Source of the DNA: Clostridia bacterium
GTDB lineage: Bacteria; Bacillota_A; Clostridia; Christensenellales; Aristaeellaceae
DNA: 35,702 nucleotides
Assembly: GCA_017525805.1 (NCBI GenBank)
Contig: JAFXSH010000134.1
Location: 1-35,702 of the forward strand
Direction: 5' to 3'
The stretch's first letter is position 1; each line of letters opens with the position of its first letter. The position numbers were made by a program, and so were the translations under genes. Shown piece by piece: positions 14,015 through 22,371 of the stretch. Below the pieces are notes generated by a model. The model was not told the origin of the DNA. It did no database searches and saw nothing but the letters and a program-made list of their open reading frames with translations.

Positions 14015-15916
14015 TTAATCCGCTAGCGGCGCGCTGGTCTGTGCCTTCCCCTTCAGCGGCGGGTTCTTCACCCAGTCGCATACGCCCCAGGTGTGCAGGC
14101 CGCAGCCGTTGCAGCCGTGGCGGCAGTCCGGGGTGGTTTTCACCTGCTTGGCCTTTTCGTTTTCCTTTTGCAGATAAGCCATGCTCACGCCCGCGTCGAT
14201 GAACTGCCAGGGCAGCAATTCGTCATAGGGCCGCTCCCGGTAGGCGTAGAAGGCGGGGTCAAGCCCGCAGTCGGCGAACGCGCCCATCCACTGGTCGAAT
14301 TTGAAATGCTCCACCCAGCTATCCAGGCGGCAGCCCCGCTTCCAGGCGGCGTAAATCACGTCGCCGATGCGGCGGTCGCCCCGGGAAATGCAGGCTTCCA
14401 GCAGGGAAAGCTCGCTTTCGTGCCAGTTGAAATGCACGTTCTTGAGCTTTAAGTACTGCCTTAGCTTGGCCTGCTTTTCATGCACCGTTTCCAGGGTGTC
14501 CTGAGCGGCCCACTGGAAGGGGGTGAAGGGTTTGGGCACGAACACGCTGGCCGAGGCTATCACCCGCACGCCGTTTTTGCTGCGCTTTTCCTTGGGCAGG
14601 GAATAATAGGCGTCCACCACTTTTTTGGCAAGGCGGCCGATGCCCTGCAAATCCTCGTCCGTTTCCGTGGGCAGGCCCATCATGAAGTAGAGCTTTACTG
14701 AGCTCCAGCCGCACTCAAAAGCGTCGGTGACGGAACGGATCAGGTCTTCCTCCGTCACGCCCTTGTTGATCACGTCCCGGAGCCGCTGGGTGCCCGCCTC
14801 CGGGGCCAGGGTCAGGCCGGATTTTTTCACCTGCTGAGTTTCTTCTAAGCTCTGCTTCACGATATTGTCGATGCGCATGCTGGGAAGGGAAACGCTCACC
14901 CGCTTTTCCTTGTACCGGTCCATGAGCGCCTGAATCAGCTGGGGCAGGCAGGTGAAATCTCCGGAGGACAGAGAGGAAAGGCTCATTTCCTCATAGCCGG
15001 TGGACTGCTGCAATTTATCCGCCAGCTCCAAGAGCCTGTCCATGCTGCGCTCCCGCACGGGGCGGTACAGCATGCCCGCCTGACAGAAGCGGCAGCCCCG
15101 GGTGCAGCCCCGCATGATTTCCAGCACCATGCGGTCGTGCACGATTTCCGTATAGGGCACGGGGATGTTTTCAGGGTACACGGCGGCGGACAGATCCTTC
15201 ACCACGCGCTTTTTCACTGTTTTGGGCGCGGCGGGGTCGTTGGGCGCAAAGGATTTGAGGGTGCCGTCCTCGTTGTATTCCACGTCGTACAGGGAGGGAA
15301 CATATACGCCTTCCAGCTTCGCCAAATTCCGGAAAATATCTTTCCGGGAAAGCCCCGCTTCCCGTCCGTCCCGGATCACGTCGATCAGCTCGTGCATCAC
15401 GTCCTCCCCGTCGCCGATCATGAAGGCGTCGATGAAGCTGGCGATGTTTTCGGGGTTGAACGCGCAGGGGCCTCCCGCCACCACGATGGGGTCGGTTTCC
15501 CCTCGGTCCTTGCCGTAAATGGGGACGCGGCCCAGGTCCAGCATTTCCAAAATGTTGGTATAGCTCATTTCGTATTGCAGGGTGAAGCCCACGATATCGA
15601 AATGGTTCAGGGCCCTGCGGTTTTCCAGGGAAAAGAGGGGGATATCTTCTTCCCGCATTTTGTCCGCCATGTCGGCGTCCGGCATGAAAAGCCGCTCGCA
15701 CAGGGCGTCGGGCCGCTGGTTGATGAGATAATACAAAATCTTCATGCCCAGGTGGCTCATGCCGATCTCATAGGTATCGGCAAAGCAGAAGCCGAACGTG
15801 CAGCGCACGGAATTCCAGTCCTTGACCACGCTGTTCATTTCCCCGCCGATGTAGCGGGCGGGCTTCTGTACGGTTTCCAGCAATCGCTCCAGCCGGGCGT
15901 TTTCCAGTTCGTTCAA
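14015..15916 (-). CDS. TIGR03960 family radical-SAM protein
   Basis: About 633 aa. An N-terminal B12-binding-like domain (EIGMSHLGMKILYYLIN and GGPCAFNPE) is followed by the radical-SAM core with RGCTRGCRFCQAG (C-x3-C-x2-C) and a downstream APEAGTQRLRDVINKG segment. The C-terminus has a second cysteine group, CRHGCNGCG. This layout matches TIGR03960. The function is unestablished, possibly a tRNA or rRNA modification given its partners. The start is decided by the ribosome site: GGAGG lies eight bases before TTG 15916. The alternative TTG at 15934 overlaps that site. A promoter lies at 15958-15986, making this the first gene of the long series. Confidence 0.93.
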   Translation of the reverse strand: MNELENARLERLLETVQKPARYIGGEMNSVVKDWNSVRCTFGFCFADTYEIGMSHLGMKILYYLINQRPDALCERLFMPDADMADKMREEDIPLFSLENRRALNHFDIVGFTLQYEMSYTNILEMLDLGRVPIYGKDRGETDPIVVAGGPCAFNPENIASFIDAFMIGDGEDVMHELIDVIRDGREAGLSRKDIFRNLAKLEGVYVPSLYDVEYNEDGTLKSFAPNDPAAPKTVKKRVVKDLSAAVYPENIPVPYTEIVHDRMVLEIMRGCTRGCRFCQAGMLYRPVRERSMDRLLELADKLQQSTGYEEMSLSSLSSGDFTCLPQLIQALMDRYKEKRVSVSLPSMRIDNIVKQSLEETQQVKKSGLTLAPEAGTQRLRDVINKGVTEEDLIRSVTDAFECGWSSVKLYFMMGLPTETDEDLQGIGRLAKKVVDAYYSLPKEKRSKNGVRVIASASVFVPKPFTPFQWAAQDTLETVHEKQAKLRQYLKLKNVHFNWHESELSLLEACISRGDRRIGDVIYAAWKRGCRLDSWVEHFKFDQWMGAFADCGLDPAFYAYRERPYDELLPWQFIDAGVSMAYLQKENEKAKQVKTTPDCRHGCNGCGLHTWGVCDWVKNPPLKGKAQTSAPLAD

Positions 15917-15957
15917 AGAGCATACCTCCAGCAAGTCAGCATATCATTCCAATTTAT

Positions 15958-15986
15958 ATTGTAGCATTTTTAGGGGCGTTTGTCCA
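15958..15986 (-). promoter_or_regulatory. Sigma-A promoter of the radical-SAM/mut gene series
   Basis: On the minus strand TGGACA (15981-15986) and TACAAT (15958-15963) are separated by 17 bases, one mismatch each from consensus. The 5' leader would be about 35 bases before TTG 15916. Confidence 0.7.
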
Positions 15987-16021
15987 TGAAAAAACGGCGC
16001 TTGCTTATGGCAGGCACAAAT

Positions 16022-16063
16022 GAATAGAACACAGGCCGCCGGACCGCAGCCTGTGTTCTATTC
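16022..16063 (-). terminator. Strong stem-loop after the glycosyltransferase gene
   Basis: GAATAGAACACAGGC (16022-16036) is perfectly complementary to 16049-16063, a 15-base-pair stem with a 12-base loop. It starts 22 bases after the stop of the minus-strand glycosyltransferase gene and just before the next promoter, so it most likely ends the traB-galT-glycosyltransferase transcript. The following minus-strand bases (ATTTGTG) form only a weak U-tract, so termination may be inefficient. Confidence 0.6.
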
Positions 16064-16084
16064 GGAGATATTTCCAGTTTATAT

Positions 16085-17308
16085 CTACGGGTTCCTTTCC
16101 TCCGCCGCGCGCTGCCACAGCTCCGCGTACCGGTCGGCGATCATCTGCCAGCGATAAGCTTCCGCGACCCGTTCTTTGGCTTTCCAGCCCAGGGCTTCGA
16201 TTTCCGTTTCGGGCATACGCTCCGCCTGCTCGATCAGGGCGCGCAGGCTGCCTGCGTCCTTCTGCCAGTACAGGGCCGCGTCCTGGCCCACTTCCCGGTT
16301 GAATACCACGCTGTACAGCAGGTTCAGCTTCGTGGCGGCCAGTCCTTCCAGCAGGCTGGGGTTGGTGCCGCCCACCTCGTGGCCATGGAGATAGGCAAAG
16401 GCGTTTTCACGGATCTTGTACAGCAGCGCTTCGTCATACACCGTGCCCGCGAAGCGGATGCGCGGATCGCCGGAATAATGCAGCTTTTCTTCCAGCCTGC
16501 GGAGCAGGCCCTCGTTCAGGTCGGTGATCAGGATCAGGGAACGGCGGGTTCCGCTGAGCATAAATTCCCGGAGGATGGTTTCATAATTGTTTTCCGGCAC
16601 GCACCGTCCCACCGCCAGGTAATAATCGAAGGGCTGGGTGCGCCACTGGGAAAGCCAGCCCACGAAACGCTCGTCCCGGTCGGATAGGGGAGAGGGCGCC
16701 GTTTCCGCCCCATAAGCTACATACGTGGTATGAGGGTGATAGGAAGCGTAGGTTTCCCGAATGTAGCATTCAATAAACTGGCTGTCGCAGATCAGCAAAT
16801 CGGCGTGCTTCACAGTCAGTTTTTCTGAAAACTTCCAGTATTTCCGAATGGGCGGGGCCCACTTGGAGCGCATCCATTCATGCCCGTCGGGATTATCGTA
16901 CAGCACGCCGCCCAAGGCATGCACCCGCTTTTTCATGAAGCGCATCAGCGGGCCGATCCGGCAGGTGAGCAGATAGAAAATGGGGTTTTTGATGTGATGC
17001 GCTTTGCAATAGCGGAGGCAGTAACTTAGGGCGATATAATCGTAATAAACCGCCACGGCGGGCCCGATCTTGGGCACCCGCAGCTTCACGCAGTGGGCGT
17101 TATGGTACATAAATTCCCGGTCGCTGATCTTTTCCACGCCCGCCAGCCTGCTTTCATCCATGCAGCCCGCCCCGTTGGCCTTGCAGATGATGTGATAGTG
17201 GAAATCCGTCCGGTCCTGGTGATACTGGGTCAGCTTATCCACAAAGGTTTCATATCCGCCGTACTGCCCCACAGATTTCGCACCGCAGATAAAAATATGC
17301 GTTTCCAT
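16085..17308 (-). CDS. DUF1972 family glycosyltransferase
   Basis: 407 aa cytoplasmic glycosyltransferase with GT-B organisation. The N-terminal domain begins with a hydrophobic strand and GQYGGYETFVDKL, the DUF1972 signature found in capsule/rhamnan enzymes such as WchF (beta-1,4-rhamnosyltransferases). The C-terminal GT4-like domain has AVGRCVPENNYE and the nucleotide-sugar motif HEVGGTNPSLLEG near residue 330. It probably adds a deoxyhexose or similar sugar in cell-surface polysaccharide assembly, but no other polysaccharide genes flank it, so the acceptor is unknown. It starts 21 bases after a membrane-protein gene and is the last gene before the stem-loop at 16022-16063. Confidence 0.85.
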   Translation of the reverse strand: METHIFICGAKSVGQYGGYETFVDKLTQYHQDRTDFHYHIICKANGAGCMDESRLAGVEKISDREFMYHNAHCVKLRVPKIGPAVAVYYDYIALSYCLRYCKAHHIKNPIFYLLTCRIGPLMRFMKKRVHALGGVLYDNPDGHEWMRSKWAPPIRKYWKFSEKLTVKHADLLICDSQFIECYIRETYASYHPHTTYVAYGAETAPSPLSDRDERFVGWLSQWRTQPFDYYLAVGRCVPENNYETILREFMLSGTRRSLILITDLNEGLLRRLEEKLHYSGDPRIRFAGTVYDEALLYKIRENAFAYLHGHEVGGTNPSLLEGLAATKLNLLYSVVFNREVGQDAALYWQKDAGSLRALIEQAERMPETEIEALGWKAKERVAEAYRWQMIADRYAELWQRAAEERNP

Positions 17309-17329
17309 CCTCTCGCCCTTTCAGAGCAG

Positions 17330-18019
17330 TTATCTGATTTTCGCGCTGTATTGCCGCGCCGCCTGGATCAGCAGCGCGGTGAGCAGACCCTCCCGTCCCA
17401 CGCATAACAGGGAGGCGATGACGCTGAAAAAACCGCTGGGCCAAATCACGCTCATGGCCAGGAGCGTCAGGGCATACAGGCCCGAAGCCACGGCGGCGGG
17501 CAGGAACCAGTTCCTCACGGTGGTATCCCGATGCTCCATCAGGCCAGCGCACATGCCCAGAGCTTTCCACAAAAACAGCATTTCGATCCCACTCAGCCCG
17601 GCGGCCACCACGGTGGCGATCATGGAGGGCATACCGTTGGCTATGTCGGCCTCCGCCCAAAACTGCATGATTTCCTCGGTTTTCGCGCTGTATTCCATGT
17701 TCAGCGTCATCACCACCGCGCCTAAAAACACGCACAGCGTCAGCGTCACGATCATGCCGATCAGGCAGAAGATGGACAGGTGCTTCAGGTTCCGGCTTTC
17801 CTTCCGCTGGTACAGCATGATGCTTTCGGCGGTGACGAAGCCCTGGGCCAGGATCGAAACCAGGCTCAGGGACAGTGTGCTGCCGTCCAGGATGCTGGAA
17901 GCGAACAGCAGCCCGTAATATATCCCGCTGATGATCGCGAAGCCCAGCATGAGCTTGCTGTTCAGGGCGTCCCGCACCAACTGCGTAGCCGCCGGGGACA
18001 GGCGAACGGTTCTTTTCAT
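17330..18019 (-). CDS. Unrecognised polytopic membrane protein
   Basis: 229 aa with about six predicted membrane segments (roughly residues 24-44, 50-70, 81-105, 133-155, 170-190, 195-220) and a short positively charged N-terminus. No conserved catalytic motif is visible and I do not recognise a family. It lies 13 bases downstream of galT and 21 bases upstream of the glycosyltransferase gene, so it belongs to that transcript. A role in surface polysaccharide export or regulation is possible but unsupported. Confidence 0.7.
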   Translation of the reverse strand: MKRTVRLSPAATQLVRDALNSKLMLGFAIISGIYYGLLFASSILDGSTLSLSLVSILAQGFVTAESIMLYQRKESRNLKHLSIFCLIGMIVTLTLCVFLGAVVMTLNMEYSAKTEEIMQFWAEADIANGMPSMIATVVAAGLSGIEMLFLWKALGMCAGLMEHRDTTVRNWFLPAAVASGLYALTLLAMSVIWPSGFFSVIASLLCVGREGLLTALLIQAARQYSAKIR

Positions 18020-18032
18020 TCTTTTCTCCCCT

Positions 18033-19496
18033 TCAGAACACGGTATTCAGGAAACGCTTTAAGCCCTCCTGGCCCGCTTCGTCCTGCTTGTACACGCCCG
18101 CGTCGCACAGCACCTGATAGCAGGTATCGGCCACCGCCTGGTGCAGCGCTTCTTCCGCTTGCTTTTGGTTTAAACTCCGCCCCGTTTTTTCCGCGATTTC
18201 TTTTGCCCACGCTTCGTGGCTGCTTCCCTCGGGGATATCGCCCGCGCCCATCAGATAAGGTTCCAGGGCCTTCAGTTCCGTCTTGAGCCGTCCGGGCAGG
18301 ATGAACAGGCCCATCACCTCGATCAGGCCGATATTCTCTTTTTTAATGTGATGCAGGTTGGCGTGGGGATGATAGATGCCCAAGGGGTGCTCGGCGCTGG
18401 TGCGGTTGTTGCGCAGCACCAGGTGCAGCTGATACCGGCCATCCGGCAAGACGCGCAGGGTGGGCGTCACGGTATTATGAGGCGCGTCGGTTTCGGCGTA
18501 AATGCCCAAGGATGGGTCGCTGTACTTCCGCCAGGCTTCCAGCACCTTCATGGCGATGTTTTTCAGTTCTTCCGCATCGGCACTCACAAAGCGCAGGCAG
18601 GTCATGGGCCAGTCCACCACCCCGGCGCTGGCTGGGCCGTCAAAAGTCCATTTGACGGGGGCCTTGTCCATGGGGAACAGGTGCCGCCCGCCCTGATAAT
18701 GGTCGTGGGTGAGGATAGAGCCGCCCACGATGGGCAGATCGGCATTGGCTCCGATGAAATAGAAGGGGAATTTGTCCACGAAATCGAACAGCCGGTCGAA
18801 GCTCTTCCGGGTCAGCTTCATGGGTTCGTGCACCCCGTCCAGCACGATGCAGTGCTCGTCGAAATAGAGATAGGGGGAATACTGGAAATACCATTCCTCC
18901 CCCGCCAAGTTCAGGGGAATGATGCGGTGGTTTTCCCGGCCCGGAAAGCCCGCCCGGCCCGCGTAGCCGGGATTTTCCTTGCACAGCATGCACAGGGGAT
19001 AGCCGGATTTGGGGGCATTCCGCGCGGCGGCGATGTCCCGGGGGTCCTTTTCAGGCTTGGATAGGTTGATGGTGATTTCCAAATCGCCGCAGGGGGAGGG
19101 GGCCGTGTATTGGATATTCTGGGCGATGCGCTTCACCCGGATATAATCGATATCCCGGCACAGCTGATAAAACCAATTGGCGGCCGCTTCCGGGCCTTGG
19201 CTTCCCATGGTTTCATAAAAGGTCCTCCGCACCGCCGCCGGGTGAGGGGTGAAAGTCCCCGCCAGTCGGGCGATGATCCGGTCTTTTTCATCGTTGGTAT
19301 TGGGAATCATATCCGTCTGCGCGGCCCATTCCGCCAGTTCCGCCAGGCAGTCGGGAATATCTTCGCCGATCAGTTCCCCTTCGGCGGGGGCGTCCAAATG
19401 CAGGGCGTCCAGCAGCAGATTTTGGGTATAGGCCCGGTCCTCGGGCAGCACTAAGCTTTTTTGTTCCAGCAAATCCAGCAGCCGATCCAGCAGCAT
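18033..19496 (-). CDS. galT: UDP-glucose-hexose-1-phosphate uridylyltransferase, class II
   Basis: Leloir-pathway enzyme exchanging UMP between UDP-glucose and galactose-1-phosphate. 487 aa, the length of the Firmicutes-type (class II, GalT2) family. The nucleotide-transfer histidine motif appears as THDHYQGGRH, following GANADLPIVGGSI. YPLCMLCKEN supplies a cysteine pair, and GIYHPHANLHHIKKENIGLIEVMG is the conserved C-terminal segment, given here in parts. The start is ATG 19496, with GGGAGG eight bases upstream inside the end of the TraB gene. Longer in-frame sequence upstream overlaps traB and is not homologous. No galK or galE is in the window. Confidence 0.95.
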   Translation of the reverse strand: MLLDRLLDLLEQKSLVLPEDRAYTQNLLLDALHLDAPAEGELIGEDIPDCLAELAEWAAQTDMIPNTNDEKDRIIARLAGTFTPHPAAVRRTFYETMGSQGPEAAANWFYQLCRDIDYIRVKRIAQNIQYTAPSPCGDLEITINLSKPEKDPRDIAAARNAPKSGYPLCMLCKENPGYAGRAGFPGRENHRIIPLNLAGEEWYFQYSPYLYFDEHCIVLDGVHEPMKLTRKSFDRLFDFVDKFPFYFIGANADLPIVGGSILTHDHYQGGRHLFPMDKAPVKWTFDGPASAGVVDWPMTCLRFVSADAEELKNIAMKVLEAWRKYSDPSLGIYAETDAPHNTVTPTLRVLPDGRYQLHLVLRNNRTSAEHPLGIYHPHANLHHIKKENIGLIEVMGLFILPGRLKTELKALEPYLMGAGDIPEGSSHEAWAKEIAEKTGRSLNQKQAEEALHQAVADTCYQVLCDAGVYKQDEAGQEGLKRFLNTVF

Positions 19497-19503
19497 ATGA
19501 TGA

Positions 19504-20403
19504 TTACCTCCCGATTTCTTCCACGGTATAGCCCAATCGGGCCAGTTTTTCCGCCAATCCGTTTTCACCGATGATATGGAACGCGCCAATGGCGATCAGC
19601 GCCGTTTTTCCGCTGTTCAGGTACGCGATGGCCTGTTCTTCAAAGCCGTCGTTGCGGCTGTCGATCAGGGTAGCGCTGTATTCGGCGTAGGCGTCGCTCA
19701 ATTCTTCGTCCCCTTCGGTGGACGCTTCCAGCAGGGTGCGCAGGCCTGCTTCGTCTCCCTGCCGCCAGGCTTCAAACAGCGTAAGCAGGCCCTGAGCGGA
19801 TTCCTCGGGGTAGGTCAGCATGGCCTGCACCTCGTAATCGATCACATCCTCGGGAATCGCCAGCAGCGTGGCCATCTGTTCTTCCAGGCTTTCCAGCTCG
19901 TCGATTTGCTTCCCGTCCCTGTGGGCCTGTTTCAGCAGGCCGTAATCCACGCCCTTCGTTGCGTCAAGCCCGGCTTTTTCAATGATATAGTTTTCCGCCA
20001 GGGAATACCACATGGCGGGCTTCATCCGCTGGAGCGCGATCTCCGGCATGCCTAAGCATTTTACCCCCAAATCGTAGGTTTCGGGGGACAGATGATTCCT
20101 GATATTGTCCTGCACGCCGTACATGAGGGAGAAAGCGGTCTTCATGGTGCTCAGCAGATTGCCGCCGTAGGCGTACACGTCCATTTCCACCGCCACGACA
20201 TCGGCGTTTGCATACGCCTCCTCTACCGCACCGCCCAGGGGGTACATGTTGTCATTGCCCACGTGGATGGTGCCCAGCAGATACAGCACGTGCCCCTGCC
20301 CGTCCGTGACACGGTAAACCAGCGGCGCGCTTTCGGCCCCCGCCGCGTAGGGCTGCAAGAGCAGCGCGGCGGCAATCAGGCCGGTCAACAGTCTCTTTTT
20401 CAT
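19504..20403 (-). CDS. TraB/GumN family (TIKI-like) secreted protein
   Basis: 299 aa with a signal peptide (KKR, hydrophobic core, AGAES cleavage region near residue 23). The mature part opens with YLLGTIHVGN, the GxxH motif (Gly44, His47), and ends with IAIGAFHIIGENGLAEKL, the second conserved glycine/histidine motif of the TraB/PrgY/GumN superfamily. Eukaryotic TIKI members are metalloproteases that use these residues. Bacterial homologues such as GumN are of unclear function. No lipobox, so probably exported into the wall space. It is the first gene of a four-gene unit, with galT following after seven bases. GGAGG precedes ATG 20403 by about ten bases. Confidence 0.88.
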   Translation of the reverse strand: MKKRLLTGLIAAALLLQPYAAGAESAPLVYRVTDGQGHVLYLLGTIHVGNDNMYPLGGAVEEAYANADVVAVEMDVYAYGGNLLSTMKTAFSLMYGVQDNIRNHLSPETYDLGVKCLGMPEIALQRMKPAMWYSLAENYIIEKAGLDATKGVDYGLLKQAHRDGKQIDELESLEEQMATLLAIPEDVIDYEVQAMLTYPEESAQGLLTLFEAWRQGDEAGLRTLLEASTEGDEELSDAYAEYSATLIDSRNDGFEEQAIAYLNSGKTALIAIGAFHIIGENGLAEKLARLGYTVEEIGR

Positions 20404-20455
20404 TCTAATTTTTCCTCCAAATAAGAAAATTCAGAAAGTGTGAAGTTTTTTATAG

Positions 20456-20484
20456 ATTGCAATGCCGCCCAGGAAGCTTGTGAA
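20456..20484 (-). promoter_or_regulatory. Possible promoter of the traB-galT unit
   Basis: TTCACA (20479-20484) and TGCAAT (20456-20461) on the minus strand, 17 bases apart, lie in the AT-rich gap 20404-20560. One and two mismatches from consensus. The gap also holds a GTGTGGAGCGTGGAGTGTGG near-repeat and nothing else recognisable. Confidence 0.4.
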
Positions 20485-20560
20485 CAAAGCATATACACAT
20501 AATATAACACCACACTCCACGCTCCACACTCATTGATCACAAACTGGGAATTTCCAATAT

Positions 20561-21385
20561 TCAAGGAACAACGCTTTCCGCCTCCGCGGGCCGCTTCCGT
20601 CCGGCGGTGAGCAGCGCCAATGCCGTCAGGATGGGCAGAATATACAGCACGCTTTCCGGCGCGCCGAACCATGCCGCGATGCCCCGGATCAGAGTGAGCA
20701 GCAGGACGGCCCCCAGTGTGCGGAAGGGGCCGTACTTCCCGGTCCAGGCAATGGCCAGGGCCGCGTAGCCCAAACCGCCCACGCCCCAGGCCATGCGCCA
20801 GCCGGCGCCTAAGGAAAGCAGGGCCGAAAGCCCTCCGACGCCCCCTAAGAACCCGGAAAACACGAGGCCCAAGCCCCGCGCCCACCGAACGCGCGCCCCG
20901 AGCCTTTCCGGCGCGGCGCTTTGGCCGCACAGACGCAGACGCAGGCCCCAGCGGGTATGAAAAAGCAGCAGCCAGGCGATCAGGGTCAGGACGAGAGCCA
21001 CGGGCAAAAACACCGTCACGTTTTCCCCGTACAATTCCAGCCAATAGCCCTTACGGGTATAGCTGACGCCCCCCATCAATTGAGCGGCGGCCATGGCAGC
21101 GGCGGCGGCGAAGCCGTTGAAGGCCACCCCTGCCAGGACTTGATTTTGCCTGCGCCGCAAAAGGAGAAGACCCCAAAGCAGGGCCGCCGCCGCGCCCGCG
21201 CCCCCCGCCGCCAGCAGGGAAATCCAGGCGGGCTCGTGGGAAAACAGCACGCCGGTGAGACCGCCGCTTAGCATCACGCCCTCCAAGGCGAAAAGCGTCA
21301 CGCCGCCGCGTCCGGCGGCGTTGGCGGCCATGGCGCCCAGCAGCAGGGCCGCAAAAAACAGCGAAAGAGAAGCGGTAAAGGTCAT
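20561..21385 (-). CDS. Divergent nucleoside-type ABC permease (second copy, C-like)
   Basis: 274 aa, about eight membrane segments, alanine/glycine/leucine-rich. It is alignable by eye with the canonical permease at 23935-24963: LFALEGVMLSGGLTGVLF corresponds to LALEGIMIFGAFMGVLF, and TRWGLRLRLCG to TRFGMRLRSCG. This places it in the BPD_transp_2 family that includes YufQ/NupC-type nucleobase and nucleoside importers. It is about 70 residues shorter than the canonical copy. It overlaps the preceding permease by four bases (ATGA) and is the last gene of its unit. No clear terminator is visible after it. Confidence 0.8.
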   Translation of the reverse strand: MTFTASLSLFFAALLLGAMAANAAGRGGVTLFALEGVMLSGGLTGVLFSHEPAWISLLAAGGAGAAAALLWGLLLLRRRQNQVLAGVAFNGFAAAAAMAAAQLMGGVSYTRKGYWLELYGENVTVFLPVALVLTLIAWLLLFHTRWGLRLRLCGQSAAPERLGARVRWARGLGLVFSGFLGGVGGLSALLSLGAGWRMAWGVGGLGYAALAIAWTGKYGPFRTLGAVLLLTLIRGIAAWFGAPESVLYILPILTALALLTAGRKRPAEAESVVP

Positions 21386-22371
21386 GCTTTCCGTCCCCCT
21401 TTCCCGCGCCGGAGCGCAAAACAGGCGCAGCAGTACAGTATCAGCGCCAGCACCGCTTCACCCATTTCCGGGGAGAACACAGCGCCGTTCATGGCGCCCG
21501 CCCCCAAGGACAGGTATTTCACCGCCGCGGCGGCAAGCACGGCCCCTAAGGGATGTCCTCCCGCCAGGGCGGCGGCGGCCAGCCCGTGCAGCCCCGGCCC
21601 TGTGAGCGCCAGGGAAAGGTCGGGCAGTTGATTCACACCGCCCAGCAGGTAATCCAGGCCCCCCGCCGCGCCGCCCAGCAGCCCGGATAAGCACAGGACC
21701 AGAAACATGGTTTTTCCCGTATCCGCGCCAGCGTACCGGGCCGTTTTTTCCGACGCGCCCAGCAGCCGGATGTCCAGCCCCGGCACGGTGAATTTGAGGC
21801 CAAGCCAGACGAGCAGGGCCAGCCCTCCCGCGATCAGCGCCGCCGGAAGAAATAAACCGGCCTCCTGAGGCTGTTCCCATACGATCAAATCGGAAAGCGC
21901 CTGCAGGGCATACAAGGCCAGCCAGGCGGTGAGCGCCGTGCCTAAGGCTTCTTTGAGACGGAGCCGCGCTTTCAGCACTCCCGGCACAGCGCCCCACAGG
22001 GCGCCTGTTATGGCGGAAACGGCTAAACAGACGTACCACGGCAGACCCGCCAGCGACGTGCACAGCATGGCGGCGGCAGCGCCCAAGGCGTAGAGCCCCG
22101 CGCCGCCTAATTGCGGCATGCCCCCCCGCCAGGCCAGAGAAATTCCCAAGGCCAGCAGCGCGTCCGGGGCGGCCCTGCCCAGCAGGGCAAGGGGGCCGTC
22201 CCGCCAGCCGCCGGTGAACAGGGGCAGCAGCCCTTCCCGCCAGACGGTTTCCAGCCGGATTTCCCCCAGGGACAGCCAGCTGACACCTATCATCGCCGCC
22301 GCGCCAAGGAGCAGTCCCATGCACAGGCAAAGCGCGGCCCGCGGAAGCGAACGGAAGCTCTTATTCTTCAT
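21382..22371 (-). CDS. Divergent nucleoside-type ABC permease (second copy, B-like)
   Basis: 329 aa, with about nine membrane segments. It resembles the YufP/NupB-type permease at 24963-26219 in GALWGAVPGVLKARLRLKEALGT (in part) versus GALWGAIPGLLKAYLNINEVLAC, and in LLGASEKTARYAGAD versus ACGANRYAARYAGIQ. The periplasmic insert of about 60 residues present in the canonical copy is missing, which explains the shorter length. It overlaps the degenerate ATPase gene by 11 bases and the next permease by four, so all three are translationally coupled. The composition is unusually rich in Gly/Ala/Leu, with high GC at third positions. Confidence 0.8.
   Translation of the reverse strand: MKNKSFRSLPRAALCLCMGLLLGAAAMIGVSWLSLGEIRLETVWREGLLPLFTGGWRDGPLALLGRAAPDALLALGISLAWRGGMPQLGGAGLYALGAAAAMLCTSLAGLPWYVCLAVSAITGALWGAVPGVLKARLRLKEALGTALTAWLALYALQALSDLIVWEQPQEAGLFLPAALIAGGLALLVWLGLKFTVPGLDIRLLGASEKTARYAGADTGKTMFLVLCLSGLLGGAAGGLDYLLGGVNQLPDLSLALTGPGLHGLAAAALAGGHPLGAVLAAAAVKYLSLGAGAMNGAVFSPEMGEAVLALILYCCACFALRRGKGGRKA

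Noticed and set aside
15137..15964. A 275-aa plus-strand open frame opposite the radical-SAM gene
   Set aside because: Shadow of TIGR03960 coding sequence, rich in His/Gly/Val with no homology signal.
20400..21044. A 214-aa minus-strand frame covering the gap after the divergent permease
   Set aside because: Its N-terminal part is a shifted frame of the permease gene (Arg/Gly/Pro-rich), and the rest is AT-rich intergenic sequence. No ribosome site.
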